Shown: piece by piece, positions 34,469-43,234 of the stretch
How positions within the stretch are numbered: position 1 is the stretch's first letter
Layout: every line of letters starts with the position of its first letter
Source of the DNA: CAVOOW01 sp963697675
Lineage (GTDB): Bacteria > Actinomycetota > Actinomycetes > JACCUZ01
Reading direction: 5' to 3'
NCBI GenBank assembly: GCA_963697675.1
Contig: CAVOOW010000001.1
Location: forward strand, 483,519 to 547,518
DNA: 64,000 nucleotides
Translations under genes and position numbers: made by a program
Notes under the pieces: model-generated
The model's database searches: none
The model's input: the letters and a program-made list of their open reading frames with translations, nothing else
What the model was told of the DNA's origin: nothing

Positions 34469-35002
34469 TCAGCCGGTGCAGGTGAAGCTCTGGTGGATCT
34501 TGCGGAACTGTGCCGTGATCGCCTTGATCTCAGCCTTGTTGTCGACCATGCTGAGCACGGCCTTCTCGAGCGCAGCGTTGTCGGCCTTCAGCTGCGCCCG
34601 CTCGGCGTGGGTCATCGGTCCGTGCTGCTTCTGCGCCTGCAGGGCGTGGATGCTGGCAACGATGGCCTTGCGCTCGACCAGCCCCGGCGCGTCGTGAACT
34701 GTCTTGGCCAGTGCGGAGATCTGCTGACCGAGGTTAACGCGGTCGGCCTTGGTCTTCGCACCTTCGCCGCGCAGCGCGTGCATCGACCTCACCAGGGCAT
34801 GGCGGGTGGCTGCCCGCGCCTTGTGCGAGTGGACGACGTCATGCAGTTGTGCCACCAGTACCGCGACCTGTGCCTTGGCGCCGTGGTCAGTGGGGCCGGA
34901 CGCTGTTGCGGAAGCCGAACCGGCGAAGCCGAATGACATGGCTGCGACCAGGACCGCCGCAGCAGCAGCCTCCTTGCCGTGCTCAGGGGCGCGAGCGAAC
35001 AT
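34469..35002 (-). CDS. Secreted helical protein, hypothetical
   Basis: 177 aa with a signal peptide (cut likely after GSASA, near residue 32) and an otherwise alpha-helical, Lys/Ala/His-rich mature part with heptad-like spacing (residues 42-165). No family recognised. About 55 bases beyond the next minus-strand gene, possibly in the same unit as the ECF sigma gene. Confidence 0.6.
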   Translation of the reverse strand: MFARAPEHGKEAAAAAVLVAAMSFGFAGSASATASGPTDHGAKAQVAVLVAQLHDVVHSHKARAATRHALVRSMHALRGEGAKTKADRVNLGQQISALAKTVHDAPGLVERKAIVASIHALQAQKQHGPMTHAERAQLKADNAALEKAVLSMVDNKAEIKAITAQFRKIHQSFTCTG

Positions 35003-35056
35003 GGAAGTGCTCCTTGATGCTGTGGGTGAGACTCGGATTCGGCACTCTCCAGCAGG

Positions 35057-35872
35057 TCAACTGCGCGCGCCCTCGGGCGGGTGAGTGTCCTCGGCGCTGT
35101 TCGGCTGCTGGGTGGGCGGGCCGTTCTCCGGCGGCGGGCTTTGGGCGCCGCCGGGCTTCCCGGGATGTTGGCTGCCGTTGCGACGCTTCTCCGCGTGCGG
35201 TTTCGAAGTCTTCGCCGTCGGTTTCCCGGTGGATGCGCCCGCCGGCTTGCCGCGCTGCCCCGCCTGGCTCTTGCCATCACTGGCGGCACCGGACACCGCG
35301 GCGCCCTTGACCACGCCGGCCGACGCGGTGCTGCGAGCAGCACCCGAAACCTCAGTGCCAGTGCCCGAGGGTCCACCGTCGCCGGCAGTGGCATAGGGGT
35401 CGCCAGTGGTGGCCGGCGCCGGTGCGGGCGTGGCGGGACCGGGCTGATGCGTCGAGGCGTCTTCGTCCGGTCCGGGGATGCTCACGCCGAGCTTGGACAG
35501 CACATGCTTGGCGGTCTGCTGGGCTGCTCCGGGAAGGGCACCGGCAGACGCAGCCGCGGCACCCCCGCTGAGCACGAGTCCGCTGGCGAGCCCGGCGGCC
35601 GCCAGCCGCCGGGACATGCTGAGCCGCATCCGCGACGCGCGCGCTGGTGACGGCGGGAAGGCCAGCCGGAACGCTGATCGCGCAGCGTCCTCGCCCAGCT
35701 GCGGCCCGGCTTCGGCCGGCGCACCCGCGGCGGCCAGGATCTGTCCCAACGGTCCTGCGCTGCTCGGGTCCCTGAGCACCTCGTCCAGCTCGTCGCCGCC
35801 CCACAGATCGCTCGGACCCGCGGGATCTCCGAGGTCCGACTGGCCTGGGCGATCCTGCTCGGGGACGCTCAC
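35057..35872 (-). CDS. Single-pass membrane protein, probable sigma partner, hypothetical
   Basis: 271 aa: cytoplasmic acidic N-terminus (1-80, with GGDELDEVLRDPS), one membrane helix (about 88-112), then a long Pro/Ala/Gly/Thr-rich, Lys-rich extracytoplasmic tail. It follows an ECF sigma gene by 31 bases, the usual position of a membrane anti-sigma factor, but no zinc or anti-sigma domain is recognised. Role as anti-sigma factor is inference. Confidence 0.6.
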   Translation of the reverse strand: MSVPEQDRPGQSDLGDPAGPSDLWGGDELDEVLRDPSSAGPLGQILAAAGAPAEAGPQLGEDAARSAFRLAFPPSPARASRMRLSMSRRLAAAGLASGLVLSGGAAAASAGALPGAAQQTAKHVLSKLGVSIPGPDEDASTHQPGPATPAPAPATTGDPYATAGDGGPSGTGTEVSGAARSTASAGVVKGAAVSGAASDGKSQAGQRGKPAGASTGKPTAKTSKPHAEKRRNGSQHPGKPGGAQSPPPENGPPTQQPNSAEDTHPPEGARS

Positions 35873-35903
35873 ATCTGGAACACCGTCGAGGGTGACGATC
35901 GCA

Positions 35904-36464
35904 TTACAGCGGCAACGCCTCGCGCTGCTCCAGGACAGACGTCAGAGCCCGCAGCCCGCGGTGGGCCAGGACTCGTACGTGGTTGGGAGTCCGCCCGAGT
36001 ATCTCGGCCGTCGTTGCCACGTCAAGGCCGGCTACCACGCGCAGCAACAGCACCTGCGCCTGCGCCTCAGGCAGCTCGCGAAGCAGAGACAGCGCCGCCT
36101 CGGTGGAAACGATCTCCTCCACGTCGCGCGGCACATCACATTCGCTCGCCCGATCGGGCACCGTGCCTGCGAGCGTTTCCGGCCTTCGACCGCTCGCTCG
36201 CCAGACATCGACCATTCGGGCATGGGCGATGGTGAAGACCCACCCGCGGAAGCTGCGTCCATCCCCGGAGAACCGAGCAAGTCCGCGGACGACCTGCAGC
36301 CACGTCTCCGCGGCGATGTCCTCCGCAGCGCTGCCGGTCAATGTCTGCAGGTAGCGCAGCAGGCGCGGTTGTACCTCGCGGAAGAGCACGACGAACGCGG
36401 CCTCGTCCCCGGCGCAGGCGGACGCGACCATCGCGTCGAGGTCGTCCCGCTCGGGTGTTGGCAC
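35904..36464 (-). CDS. ECF RNA polymerase sigma factor
   Basis: 186 aa from GTG 36464; the frame continues upstream without protein-like sequence. Region 2 is at about residues 20-85 (RLLRYLQTLTGSAAEDIAAE, RSFRGWVFTIAHARMVDVWR) and region 4 at about 120-180 (LRELPEAQAQVLLLRVVAGL, then a helix-turn-helix TTAEILGRTPNHVRVLAHRG). The NHV in place of the usual GTV-KSR is a variant seen in some ECF groups. ATG 36509 is an alternative start. Confidence 0.88.
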   Translation of the reverse strand: MPTPERDDLDAMVASACAGDEAAFVVLFREVQPRLLRYLQTLTGSAAEDIAAETWLQVVRGLARFSGDGRSFRGWVFTIAHARMVDVWRASGRRPETLAGTVPDRASECDVPRDVEEIVSTEAALSLLRELPEAQAQVLLLRVVAGLDVATTAEILGRTPNHVRVLAHRGLRALTSVLEQREALPL

Positions 36465-36569
36465 ATGGGCAGTATCGGGCAAACACCCGCGATTACTTAA
36501 GACTCGCATCCTCGATCGCCGATGACTCCAGGCTCCATACAGCCTCCTCTGGTCGCTGAGAGGACCATC

Positions 36570-36850
36570 ATGCACAAACTCATCGCTGCGACGGCACTGG
36601 CCGTTGCACTCGTCGCGGCCGGTGCTGCGCCTGCCCTCGCCGCCGGCACCCCGAATCGGCCGGCGGGACCAGTCGTACCGATCGCGCCGTCCGACAACGG
36701 CGGCGACAACGGCTGGGGCAACTGCGGCCACAACTCCAGTGGCGGAAACCCGCACAGCGACCCAATGGCGGCGCAACGGCGGCTACAAGAAAGGCGACGA
36801 CTGCAGAGCGACCGACCCGACCGACCCGACCGACCCGCCCGTCCTGACCC
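36570..36850 (+). CDS. Small secreted protein, hypothetical, possibly frameshifted
   Basis: ATG 36570 with AGAGGA upstream. A signal peptide (MHKLIAATALAVALVAAGAA, cut near ALAA) precedes a Gly/Asn-rich mature part (DNGGDNGWGNCGHNSSGGNP). After about 36760 a neighbouring frame reads NGGYKKGDDCRATDPTDPTD, more protein-like than the original frame, so a one-base shift is likely and the true end is unclear. It is convergent with the GGDEF-EAL gene. Confidence 0.5.
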
Positions 36851-36855
36851 CTCGC

Positions 36856-39174
36856 TTAGGCCTCGGGCCGCGATGTGGTCGACGCGCTCGCCGCTATCGG
36901 CGAGCGCGTCGCCATGCCGCGGGAAAGCGCCCCGGCCTCGGCGGCCGGCATCGGGCGGCCGAGCAAGAAGCCTTGAACCGCGTCGCAGCCGAGGCGGGAC
37001 AATTCCGCGAGCTGTTCTGGACGCTCCACGCCTTCGGCGATCACCATGGCACCGGTCCGGTGGGCCAGGTCGAACATTGCGGCGATCAGTACGGTGCTCG
37101 TGCCCGGCCGACCGAGCGGCGAGACGAAGCAGCGGTCGACCTTGATGATGTCCGGCGGCATCTCCTGCAGCCGGGCGAGGGACGAATACCCGACACCGAA
37201 GTCGTCCAGGGCCAGACGTACCCCGAGCCGGCGCAACGCCTGCAGCGTGGCAACCGTTGTCGCCGGGTCGGTGTAGAGGCGCTTGTCGGGCACCTCCAGG
37301 ACGAGTTGGTGCGGTGACAAGCCGTGCACGGCGAGCGCCCGCGCGAGCTTCTCGGGCAGGTCGCGATCTGTGAGCTGCTCCACGCTTGTGTTGACCGTGA
37401 CGAACAGGTCGTTCGGCCGAGCAAGACCGGTGGCCAGCAGGGCAAGCGTTCGTTGCAGGACGAGCTCGTCGAGCGTTCGCAGGACTCCCGCACGTTCGGC
37501 GGCCGGTATGAAGCGGTCGGGCGGCACGTTCGTCCCGTCGCGGCTCCAGCGAGAAAGGGCCTCGAACCCCAGCAACGCTCCGGTCGTGTTGAACAGCGGC
37601 TGGAAGTGGACATCGATGCTCTGCGAGGCGACTGCCGCGGCCACGTCAGCACGCAGGTCGAGCTCGTCGGCGTCGTCGGTCATGTCCGTCTCGTAGAGCA
37701 TCGCGGTTCCCTTGCCCGCTCGCTTGGCTGCGTACATGGCCATGTCCGCCTGCTTGAGCAGGTCGGTCGCCGTCTGCGGTGCTGCGTCCGCGCGAAGGGG
37801 TGCGATGCCGATCGAAGCCTGCATCGGCAGCAGCCTGCCCAGCAGGGTCACCGGCTGGTCGAGGGCCGAGAGGATGCGCTGCGCCAGCTCCACGGGGTCG
37901 CTGTCGTCCTCGGTGAGGACAGCGAACTCATCCCCACCCAGCCGAGCCACCGTGTCGCTGGAGCGGGTCGCAGCGAGCAACCGCTCGGCGACTCGCTTGA
38001 GCAGCTCGTCACCGGCGGCGTGGCCGAGGCTGTCGTTGACGCTCTTGAAGTCGTCGAGGTCCAGCAGCAGCACGGCAACAGGTCGCATCCCTCGGCGATG
38101 CAGTTCGACAGCATGCGTGACCCGGTCGGTGAACAGCGCCCGGTTGGCGAGGGAGGTCAACGAGTCGTGGAAGGCCTGGTAGGTGAGCTGTTCCTGGCTG
38201 TCGAGCGCTCGCTGCACGAGGCGGCGGTTGTCGACGAGAGTCATCAGCTGGCGAACGAGGAGCACCGCTATGAGGCCCGCGCCGACCAGGATCGTGGGAT
38301 CGCCGCCGGTGGGTCGCAGGCGCCATGCCGCGATTCCCACAGCGAGCGCAGCGGGGAGATAGGGAAGCATCGTGGCCCGCCATGACGAACCGCGGTGCGC
38401 ACGACGACTCTCCCCCGGCGCGTCGTGCAGGGCAGCTTCCATCATCAACAGGTAGGCCGCGAGATAGCCGATGTCGAGCAGGTTGCCGGTCTGATAGCTG
38501 CCCAGCGCCGCGAAGTACGTGTAGCCGCTGTCCGACAGGGCCTGGAGCCCCAACCCGCCCGCGAGGAGGATAAGCCCGAGCCTGCCCGGCGTTTGTGTCA
38601 TCACCACGAGCAACGTGGTCAACAGGACGAGGTCGCTGATCGGGTACGCCACCGTCAACGCCAGCGAAAGGGTGGTGGTACCGCCGGCCGCGACCGTGGG
38701 GCCGAGTGCGGTGACCCAGCTGATGCTGAACAACGAGCCGGCAACGAGCAGCCCGTCGAGAACGGCTCGCAGTCGGCCCTGGCCGGCCAGCACCGTCGAC
38801 GGGCGCAGCAGCAGGGCGATCAACGCCAGGACCGGGAACGTCAGGTAGGCCACGTCGGCAACAGAGGGGAACGGCGTCTCCTGGCGGAGCACCAGCTCGT
38901 ACCAGCCCCAGATGCCCTCGCCGAGCGCAGCGGCCGCGAACGAGGCGGTCATGATGGTCCAGGAAGTCCGGGCGCGTCCCTGAACCCTCGAGGCCCGGTG
39001 GCCCGCGGCCAATGTGGCGGCTATCGCGGCGACGAACGTACCCAGATCGTCGACCACGGTCACGACGTTCCCGGAGGCCAGCCAGAGCACAAGTCCGTAG
39101 ACGACCACAACTACGGCCAGGATCCAGGCGCGCGCGATCACCGGACGGACGGCTGCCCGTTTCCAAGAGCGCAT
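36856..39174 (-). CDS. Membrane GGDEF-EAL cyclic di-GMP protein
   Basis: 772 aa from ATG 39174, which has AGGA upstream; an ATG at 39222 is weaker. Eight or nine membrane helices fill residues 10-310, then GGDEF (413-417) with the inhibitory RxxD five residues before, then an EAL domain (EAL at 538-540, N595, DDFGVGYSS, AEGVE). In the EAL domain the usual E-x-T-E block is E-V-P-D (627-630), so the second acidic residue is Asp and the Thr is lost. Phosphodiesterase activity may be weak and the cyclase dominant. Confidence 0.9.
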   Translation of the reverse strand: MRSWKRAAVRPVIARAWILAVVVVVYGLVLWLASGNVVTVVDDLGTFVAAIAATLAAGHRASRVQGRARTSWTIMTASFAAAALGEGIWGWYELVLRQETPFPSVADVAYLTFPVLALIALLLRPSTVLAGQGRLRAVLDGLLVAGSLFSISWVTALGPTVAAGGTTTLSLALTVAYPISDLVLLTTLLVVMTQTPGRLGLILLAGGLGLQALSDSGYTYFAALGSYQTGNLLDIGYLAAYLLMMEAALHDAPGESRRAHRGSSWRATMLPYLPAALAVGIAAWRLRPTGGDPTILVGAGLIAVLLVRQLMTLVDNRRLVQRALDSQEQLTYQAFHDSLTSLANRALFTDRVTHAVELHRRGMRPVAVLLLDLDDFKSVNDSLGHAAGDELLKRVAERLLAATRSSDTVARLGGDEFAVLTEDDSDPVELAQRILSALDQPVTLLGRLLPMQASIGIAPLRADAAPQTATDLLKQADMAMYAAKRAGKGTAMLYETDMTDDADELDLRADVAAAVASQSIDVHFQPLFNTTGALLGFEALSRWSRDGTNVPPDRFIPAAERAGVLRTLDELVLQRTLALLATGLARPNDLFVTVNTSVEQLTDRDLPEKLARALAVHGLSPHQLVLEVPDKRLYTDPATTVATLQALRRLGVRLALDDFGVGYSSLARLQEMPPDIIKVDRCFVSPLGRPGTSTVLIAAMFDLAHRTGAMVIAEGVERPEQLAELSRLGCDAVQGFLLGRPMPAAEAGALSRGMATRSPIAASASTTSRPEA

Positions 39175-39230
39175 GCCAGTCCTGCCCGGCGGCGGGTGCG
39201 CACTACCGGGGAGGGCGGGCACGCGCTTGA

Positions 39231-39554
39231 TCAGGCGTGGGGGCTGATGCGTCGAATCGGCGTGTGCCTATGGGCACTGCCACTGTGCGCCGCCGAATGG
39301 TTTCCGGAAGGCGACACCGAGCTGCCACCCGGGGTTGCGGCGTCGGAGCCATGGTCGGTCGATGCCAGCAGGACTGCTCCCGGTGCGGCGACGATGACAG
39401 CCAACGCGAGGGAGGCCCAGAGGGTCCAGCGTCGGACCGACGAGCGGCCCGCTGAGCGCAGCAACCGGTGGTGGACCGCGTCGCCCATCAGGTCGACCGC
39501 CGGTGCCGGGGTCGCCACGGAGACATCTGTTGCTCGGGCGTCGGTCGGCGGCAT
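39231..39554 (-). CDS. Small single-pass membrane protein, hypothetical
   Basis: 107 aa, AGGAG four bases before the ATG. One membrane helix at about residues 46-66 (WASLALAVIVAAPGAVLLAS) and a Ser/His-rich outer tail. It lies 56 bases upstream of the GGDEF-EAL gene on the same strand and may be co-transcribed with it. No family recognised. Confidence 0.6.
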   Translation of the reverse strand: MPPTDARATDVSVATPAPAVDLMGDAVHHRLLRSAGRSSVRRWTLWASLALAVIVAAPGAVLLASTDHGSDAATPGGSSVSPSGNHSAAHSGSAHRHTPIRRISPHA

Positions 39555-39863
39555 TGCACTCCTTTGATGATGAATTGGTCAAGCAAGGACAATGTCGTCA
39601 TCGGCGCGGCCCGACTTGACCGGCCAGACGACCGCCAGCAGAAGTCGCCCCGTTCCCGCGTTGGCCCTGGTTCCCGCTTTACCTGAATGCGGCGCCGGCT
39701 AGGCGTTGCGCGTAAGCCCTGAGGGAGAGCAGGGTGCAGAAACGGGAACCCGACGCTTGAGGCTGGGGGCGTGTCGTGCAGCCGCCGCCGGGTGTCCCCG
39801 CAGGTCGCCGCGTCCAGTCGACGCGACGACACAGGGACGAGAGCGGCTAGACGAGGACGACGC
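39555..39863. other. Non-coding gap upstream of the small winged-helix gene
   Basis: No convincing gene on either strand. A TTGACC on the minus strand about 30 bases before the membrane-protein start could belong to its promoter, but no matching -10 is seen. Confidence 0.4.
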
Positions 39864-40127
39864 ATGACCGGGCCATCGATGCAGCAGTGCGTCCAGCTCG
39901 CGGTGCTGGCCCTGATCGCCGCGCACGAGCCGGTCGACCGTTTCGCCGTGGCAGCACGGTGTCCGGGAGCGAACAACCGGGATCTCAAGCGCGCGCTGGA
40001 GGTCCTGCTCGAAGAGGGCAGCGTCGAAGAGCCGATCGGCGGCCTGGGCTGGCTGGCCGGGATCGACGAGACGGACGTGCTCCAGCTGAGCGAGGCCGGC
40101 CGTCTTCGACTCGCCGCCGACGAGTGA
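39864..40127 (+). CDS. Small winged-helix-like protein beside tRNA-Val (paralogue of the 5511 gene)
   Basis: 87 aa from ATG 39864 with GAGGA upstream. Four predicted elements (VQLAVLALIAAHEP, NNRDLKRALEVLLEEGSVEE, a strand pair, SEAGRLRLAADE) suggest a minimal winged helix. It shares about one third of its residues with the protein at 5511-5819, including CPG-x3-RDL-x2-AL-x2-LL. Its stop is 16 bases from the 3' end of the tRNA gene, as the other copy is close to rnpB. Function unknown. Confidence 0.65.
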   Translation: MTGPSMQQCVQLAVLALIAAHEPVDRFAVAARCPGANNRDLKRALEVLLEEGSVEEPIGGLGWLAGIDETDVLQLSEAGRLRLAADE

Positions 40128-40143
40128 CACCGTCACGTGGGGG

Positions 40144-40217
40144 TGGGCACAGACGGACTCGAACCGCCGACTTCTTGCTTGTAAGGCAAGCGCTCTAACC
40201 AACTGAGCTATGCGCCC
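40144..40217 (-). tRNA. tRNA-Val (anticodon UAC)
   Basis: 74 nt cloverleaf on the minus strand: acceptor GGGCGCA pairs with TGTGCCC, D arm GCTC/GAGC, anticodon arm CTTGC-CTTACAA-GCAAG giving anticodon UAC (Val, GUA), T arm GGCGG-TTCGAGT-CCGTC. Discriminator A; the CCA end is not encoded (CCC follows). Confidence 0.97.
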
Positions 40218-40254
40218 GTTACACACCTTGGACAAGGCCGCTCGAGCCTACTGG

Positions 40255-40714
40255 TCAGAGCGCCGCGAGGGCTGATCGGTAGTCGTCGAGGTCACGGGCG
40301 TCGGGGATCGGGTTGGTCACCGTCCAGCGCACCGCGCCCGCCTTGTCGATGACGAACGTGCCTCGCAGGGCGACGCCGACGTCCGCGTTCGAAGACGCCG
40401 TACGCCGACGCGACCTCACCATGTGGCCAGAAGTCCTGCAGCATCGGGAAGGTGAAACCTTCCCGGTCGGCGAAGGCCCGCAGCGTGTACATCGCGTCGC
40501 ACGAGATCGTGAGGAGCGCGACCTCGTCGTTCTGGAACTCGTCGAGGTGCTTCTGCAGCTCGTGCAGCTCGCCGCCGCAGACCCTGCTGAAGGCCCACGG
40601 ATAGAACACGACGACGACCGCCGACTGACCCCGGAACTGCGACAGGCGAACCGTCTGACCGTGCTGGTTCTTCAGTGCGAAGTCTGGGGCCTGCTCGCCC
40701 AGCTGCGGTGCCAT
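40255..40714 (-). CDS. ahpE: One-cysteine peroxiredoxin AhpE (frameshifted)
   Basis: Reduces peroxides; in mycobacteria recycled by mycothiol/mycoredoxin. The peroxidatic Cys46 is in FYPWAFSRVCGGEL; the block GFTFPMLQDFWPHGEVASAY matches AhpE. One extra base near 40394 (within GVF-NADVG) moves the last third into another frame, where it reads LRGTFVIDKAGAVRWTVTNP and ends at 40255. Corrected length 152 aa, as in Mycobacterium. Same gene order as ahpE-DUF3052-aceE in mycobacteria. Confidence 0.9.
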
Positions 40715-40765
40715 CGGCGCGCTCCTCTGCTCGTGACGCCCGGCTGAGCCTGGCAGGATGACACC

Positions 40766-41708
40766 GTGTCAGTCGCCGGTCAACGCCCCGTCGTGCCGTC
40801 CGACGGCGAGCGCGGACTCGCCTCGTGGGAGCCGGCCGACCTCGCCTCGCTGGTGCTGCCCTCGTGGGACGCCTTCTGCGAGATCGCGTCGTCGGTCGAC
40901 ATGTACGAGGAGACCCGCGTCGCGGACTGGACAGCGCGAGACCTGTGCATCCACCTCGGTTCCTGGCCGGGCAGCCACTCACTGCGCCGGATGATCGCCG
41001 AGGCGCGCGACCACCCAGGTGAGCTGTCCAGCAGCGACTTCGACCAGGACGCGCACAACGAGGCCGTCATCGAGGCACATGCCGATGCGTCGCGCGACGA
41101 CGTACTCCAAGCCTTGGCCGACGCGCGAGAAGATGCCGCCACGTTCCTCGGCTCCCCGGAGGCGGACGAGCTCGGTCAGCGGCTGGTGCGCTCGGTGCTC
41201 GGACCGTTGCCGCTGTTGACCATGGTGTGCGCGGGGACGTACGAGCTGGCCGTGCACGCCCTCGACCTGGCCCCGGCCGGGGCGCCCGCACCCGCCCGAC
41301 CCGCTGCTCTCGGCCGGTCTCGCGTCCCTCGTGGACGTCACCGGAGCGCTGGCCGCCCGCTGCTCGATATCGACGACGGCCGGCTGCCTCTCGCCCGAGG
41401 GGGGCTGGGCCTTCGCCAGCAACGGCCCGGACTGGCTGACCATGGACCTGCCCGGGGTGGCGACCGGCTGGTCGGTGGTCGACGGCCGCGCCGCAGCACT
41501 GCTCGATGCCTCTGCAGGTCGCCGGAGCGTGCCCGCCCTGCTCGCGCGACGCGAGATGAGGCTGCACCACGTCAGCGGGTTGCTTGCCCTCGCGCCGATC
41601 GTGGAGGCCGTTCCGGGCCTGCCGGGCTCGAGCGCGCTCGGCGGTGCCGCCCGCCACCTGCGCGGAGCCAGGCGGCTGTTGAGCCGTCTACCGGGGGTGC
41701 CTGGCTAG
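40766..41708 (+). CDS. Maleylpyruvate isomerase / mycothiol-dependent (DinB-fold) family protein (frameshifted)
   Basis: About 313 aa when one base near 41290 is removed. The N-terminal part (WDAFCEIASSVDMYEETRVA, WTARDLCIHLGSWPGSHSLR) has the DinB-like four-helix fold with metal histidines (HLGSW, YELAVHALDL); the C-terminal part (GWAFASNGPDWLTMDLP) resembles the SCP-2-like domain of these proteins. Reaction unknown; related enzymes use mycothiol. GTG start at 40766 is tentative. Confidence 0.7.
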
Positions 41709-41761
41709 CGGGCGAGCAGCGGCAGGTCTCGGGCCGCTCGATCTTTGTGCGGGCTGTTCGT

Positions 41762-42187
41762 TCAGCGGCCGGACTTGCGGGTGACCAGCCGGGTGCCCGA
41801 CCAGTCACGCGCCGCACTGATGCTGCTCGTCTGGTGCAGGCCGGCAGTCGGGGCAGCATCGCCGATCTCGCCGGGCTCGACATGTCCGGGGCGCCCGGCC
41901 TTGGGGGTGAGCAGCCAGACAACCCCGCCGTCGCCGAGGGAGATCAGCGCGTCGACCATGGCGTCGACCAGATCGCCGTCGTCGTCACGCCACCACAGCA
42001 GCACGGCGTCGACAACGTCGTCATAGTCCTCGTCGACAAGCTCCGAGCCGGTCAGGGAGGAGATTGCGCTCCTCAGGGCGTCGTCGCAGTCCTCGTCGTA
42101 GCCGAGTTCCTGCACGATCTGGCCCTGCTGGAAGCCGAGCTTGCCAGCAAGGCGCTCCCCTTCCGCGTTCTCCGCGGTCGCGCTCAC
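41762..42187 (-). CDS. DUF3052 conserved protein
   Basis: 141 aa from GTG 42187 (GGGAGG at seven bases). Recognisable: LAGKLGFQQGQIVQELGYDE, the acidic DEDYDDVVDAVLLWWRDDDG and LTPKAGRPGHVEPGEIGDAA. Found throughout Actinobacteria next to aceE (Rv2239c position); function unknown. Confidence 0.88.
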   Translation of the reverse strand: MSATAENAEGERLAGKLGFQQGQIVQELGYDEDCDDALRSAISSLTGSELVDEDYDDVVDAVLLWWRDDDGDLVDAMVDALISLGDGGVVWLLTPKAGRPGHVEPGEIGDAAPTAGLHQTSSISAARDWSGTRLVTRKSGR

Positions 42188-42378
42188 GCCCTTGCCTCCC
42201 ATTGCCGTGCGGTGCTCGCCCGGAGCTCTCCGGTCGAGTCGTTCGCGGGTAGTCCACACTCCACCGGCCCGTCGCGCAAGCCGAACGCGCAGTTCTTGGG
42301 AGGAAGTCGACCCAATCGGCCACAGTGGGCCCGGTCCGGCCCGGTATCAGCCCGTCTCAGCCCGCTCTCAGCCCCGGA

Positions 42379-42790
42379 TCAACCCCGGAGGAAGGACAGC
42401 CGCACCTGCCGCTGCGGGTTGTCGCCGTTGAGATCGACGAGGCAGATCGACTGCCAGGTGCCCAGCGCCATCGCCCCGTCGAGCACCGGGACCGAGGCGT
42501 AGGGAGGGCACAGCGCCGGCAGCACATGGTCGCGCCCGTGCCCGGGGGAACCGTGCCGATGGCGCCAGGGACCGTCCGCGGGGAGCAGCTCGCGCAGCGC
42601 CGCGAGCAGGTCGTCGTCGCTGCCCGCGCCGGTCTCGAGCACCGCGAGCCCGGCGGTCGCGTGCGGCACCCAGACGTGCAGCAGCCCGTCTCGCGGCGCC
42701 GACGTCCCGCAGGAAGTCCTGACAGACCCGGGTCAGGTCGGCCACGGCCTCGCGGGAGCCGGTCGTGACGTCGATCAGGCGGGTGTCCAC
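42379..42790 (-). CDS. YjbQ/UPF0047 family protein (frameshifted)
   Basis: About 136 aa after dropping one base near 42695. Start VTTGSREAVADLTRVCQDFL, then DGLLHVWVPHATAGLAVLET and GTWQSICLVDLNGDNPQRQV near the end, the family signature. E. coli YjbQ has weak thiamine-phosphate synthase activity; the true role is unclear. Confidence 0.85.
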
Positions 42791-42835
42791 GGGCTCCAGC
42801 CTGCCGGGCCGTCAATGCGCGGCGGTCAGTGGGCG

Positions 42836-43037
42836 TTACCAGTGGTGGTCCGGCCTCGCTGGCTCGACCACGGCGTCGGGGCCGGGGAAGACGAGGGACT
42901 CGTGCCCGTCGGGGTGCCGCACGAGGTAGGGCGGCTGGCCGTCGGGGCCCCGCACCTCCACGATCTGGCCGAGATGGTCCTGCTGCGCCCACGGTGCGCC
43001 CGTGCACGTGCAGTTGGTCGCCGATAGTTGCGTGCAT
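42836..43037 (-). CDS. DUF1918 small protein (frameshifted)
   Basis: 66 aa when one base near 43005 is removed: MHATIGDQLHVHGRTVG joined to GQIVEVRGPDGQPPYLVRHP and FPGPDAVVEP. DUF1918 is a small SH3-like domain common in Actinobacteria, of unknown function. Confidence 0.8.
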
Positions 43038-43234
43038 GGTGTTGCCTCCGGAACTGCTTCGCAGACCACCCCAGACTGGACCGGCTCCCTCCCGCAGGGA
43101 AGGGGTTACCGGTGAGTAGGGATGCGCCCGTTTGCGTCGGGTAGGAACATGGGAGGGTCACGTGTCGGTTACCGCCGACGCACGACGACGCAATTCCAGG
43201 ACGCGCGACCCTCAACGACGACCGAAGGACACCC

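Noticed and set aside
40144..40217. tRNA-Val as a second occupied integration site
   Set aside because: By eye no second copy of the tRNA 3' end and no integrase is seen in the window; only the neighbouring small paralogue hints at a former element.
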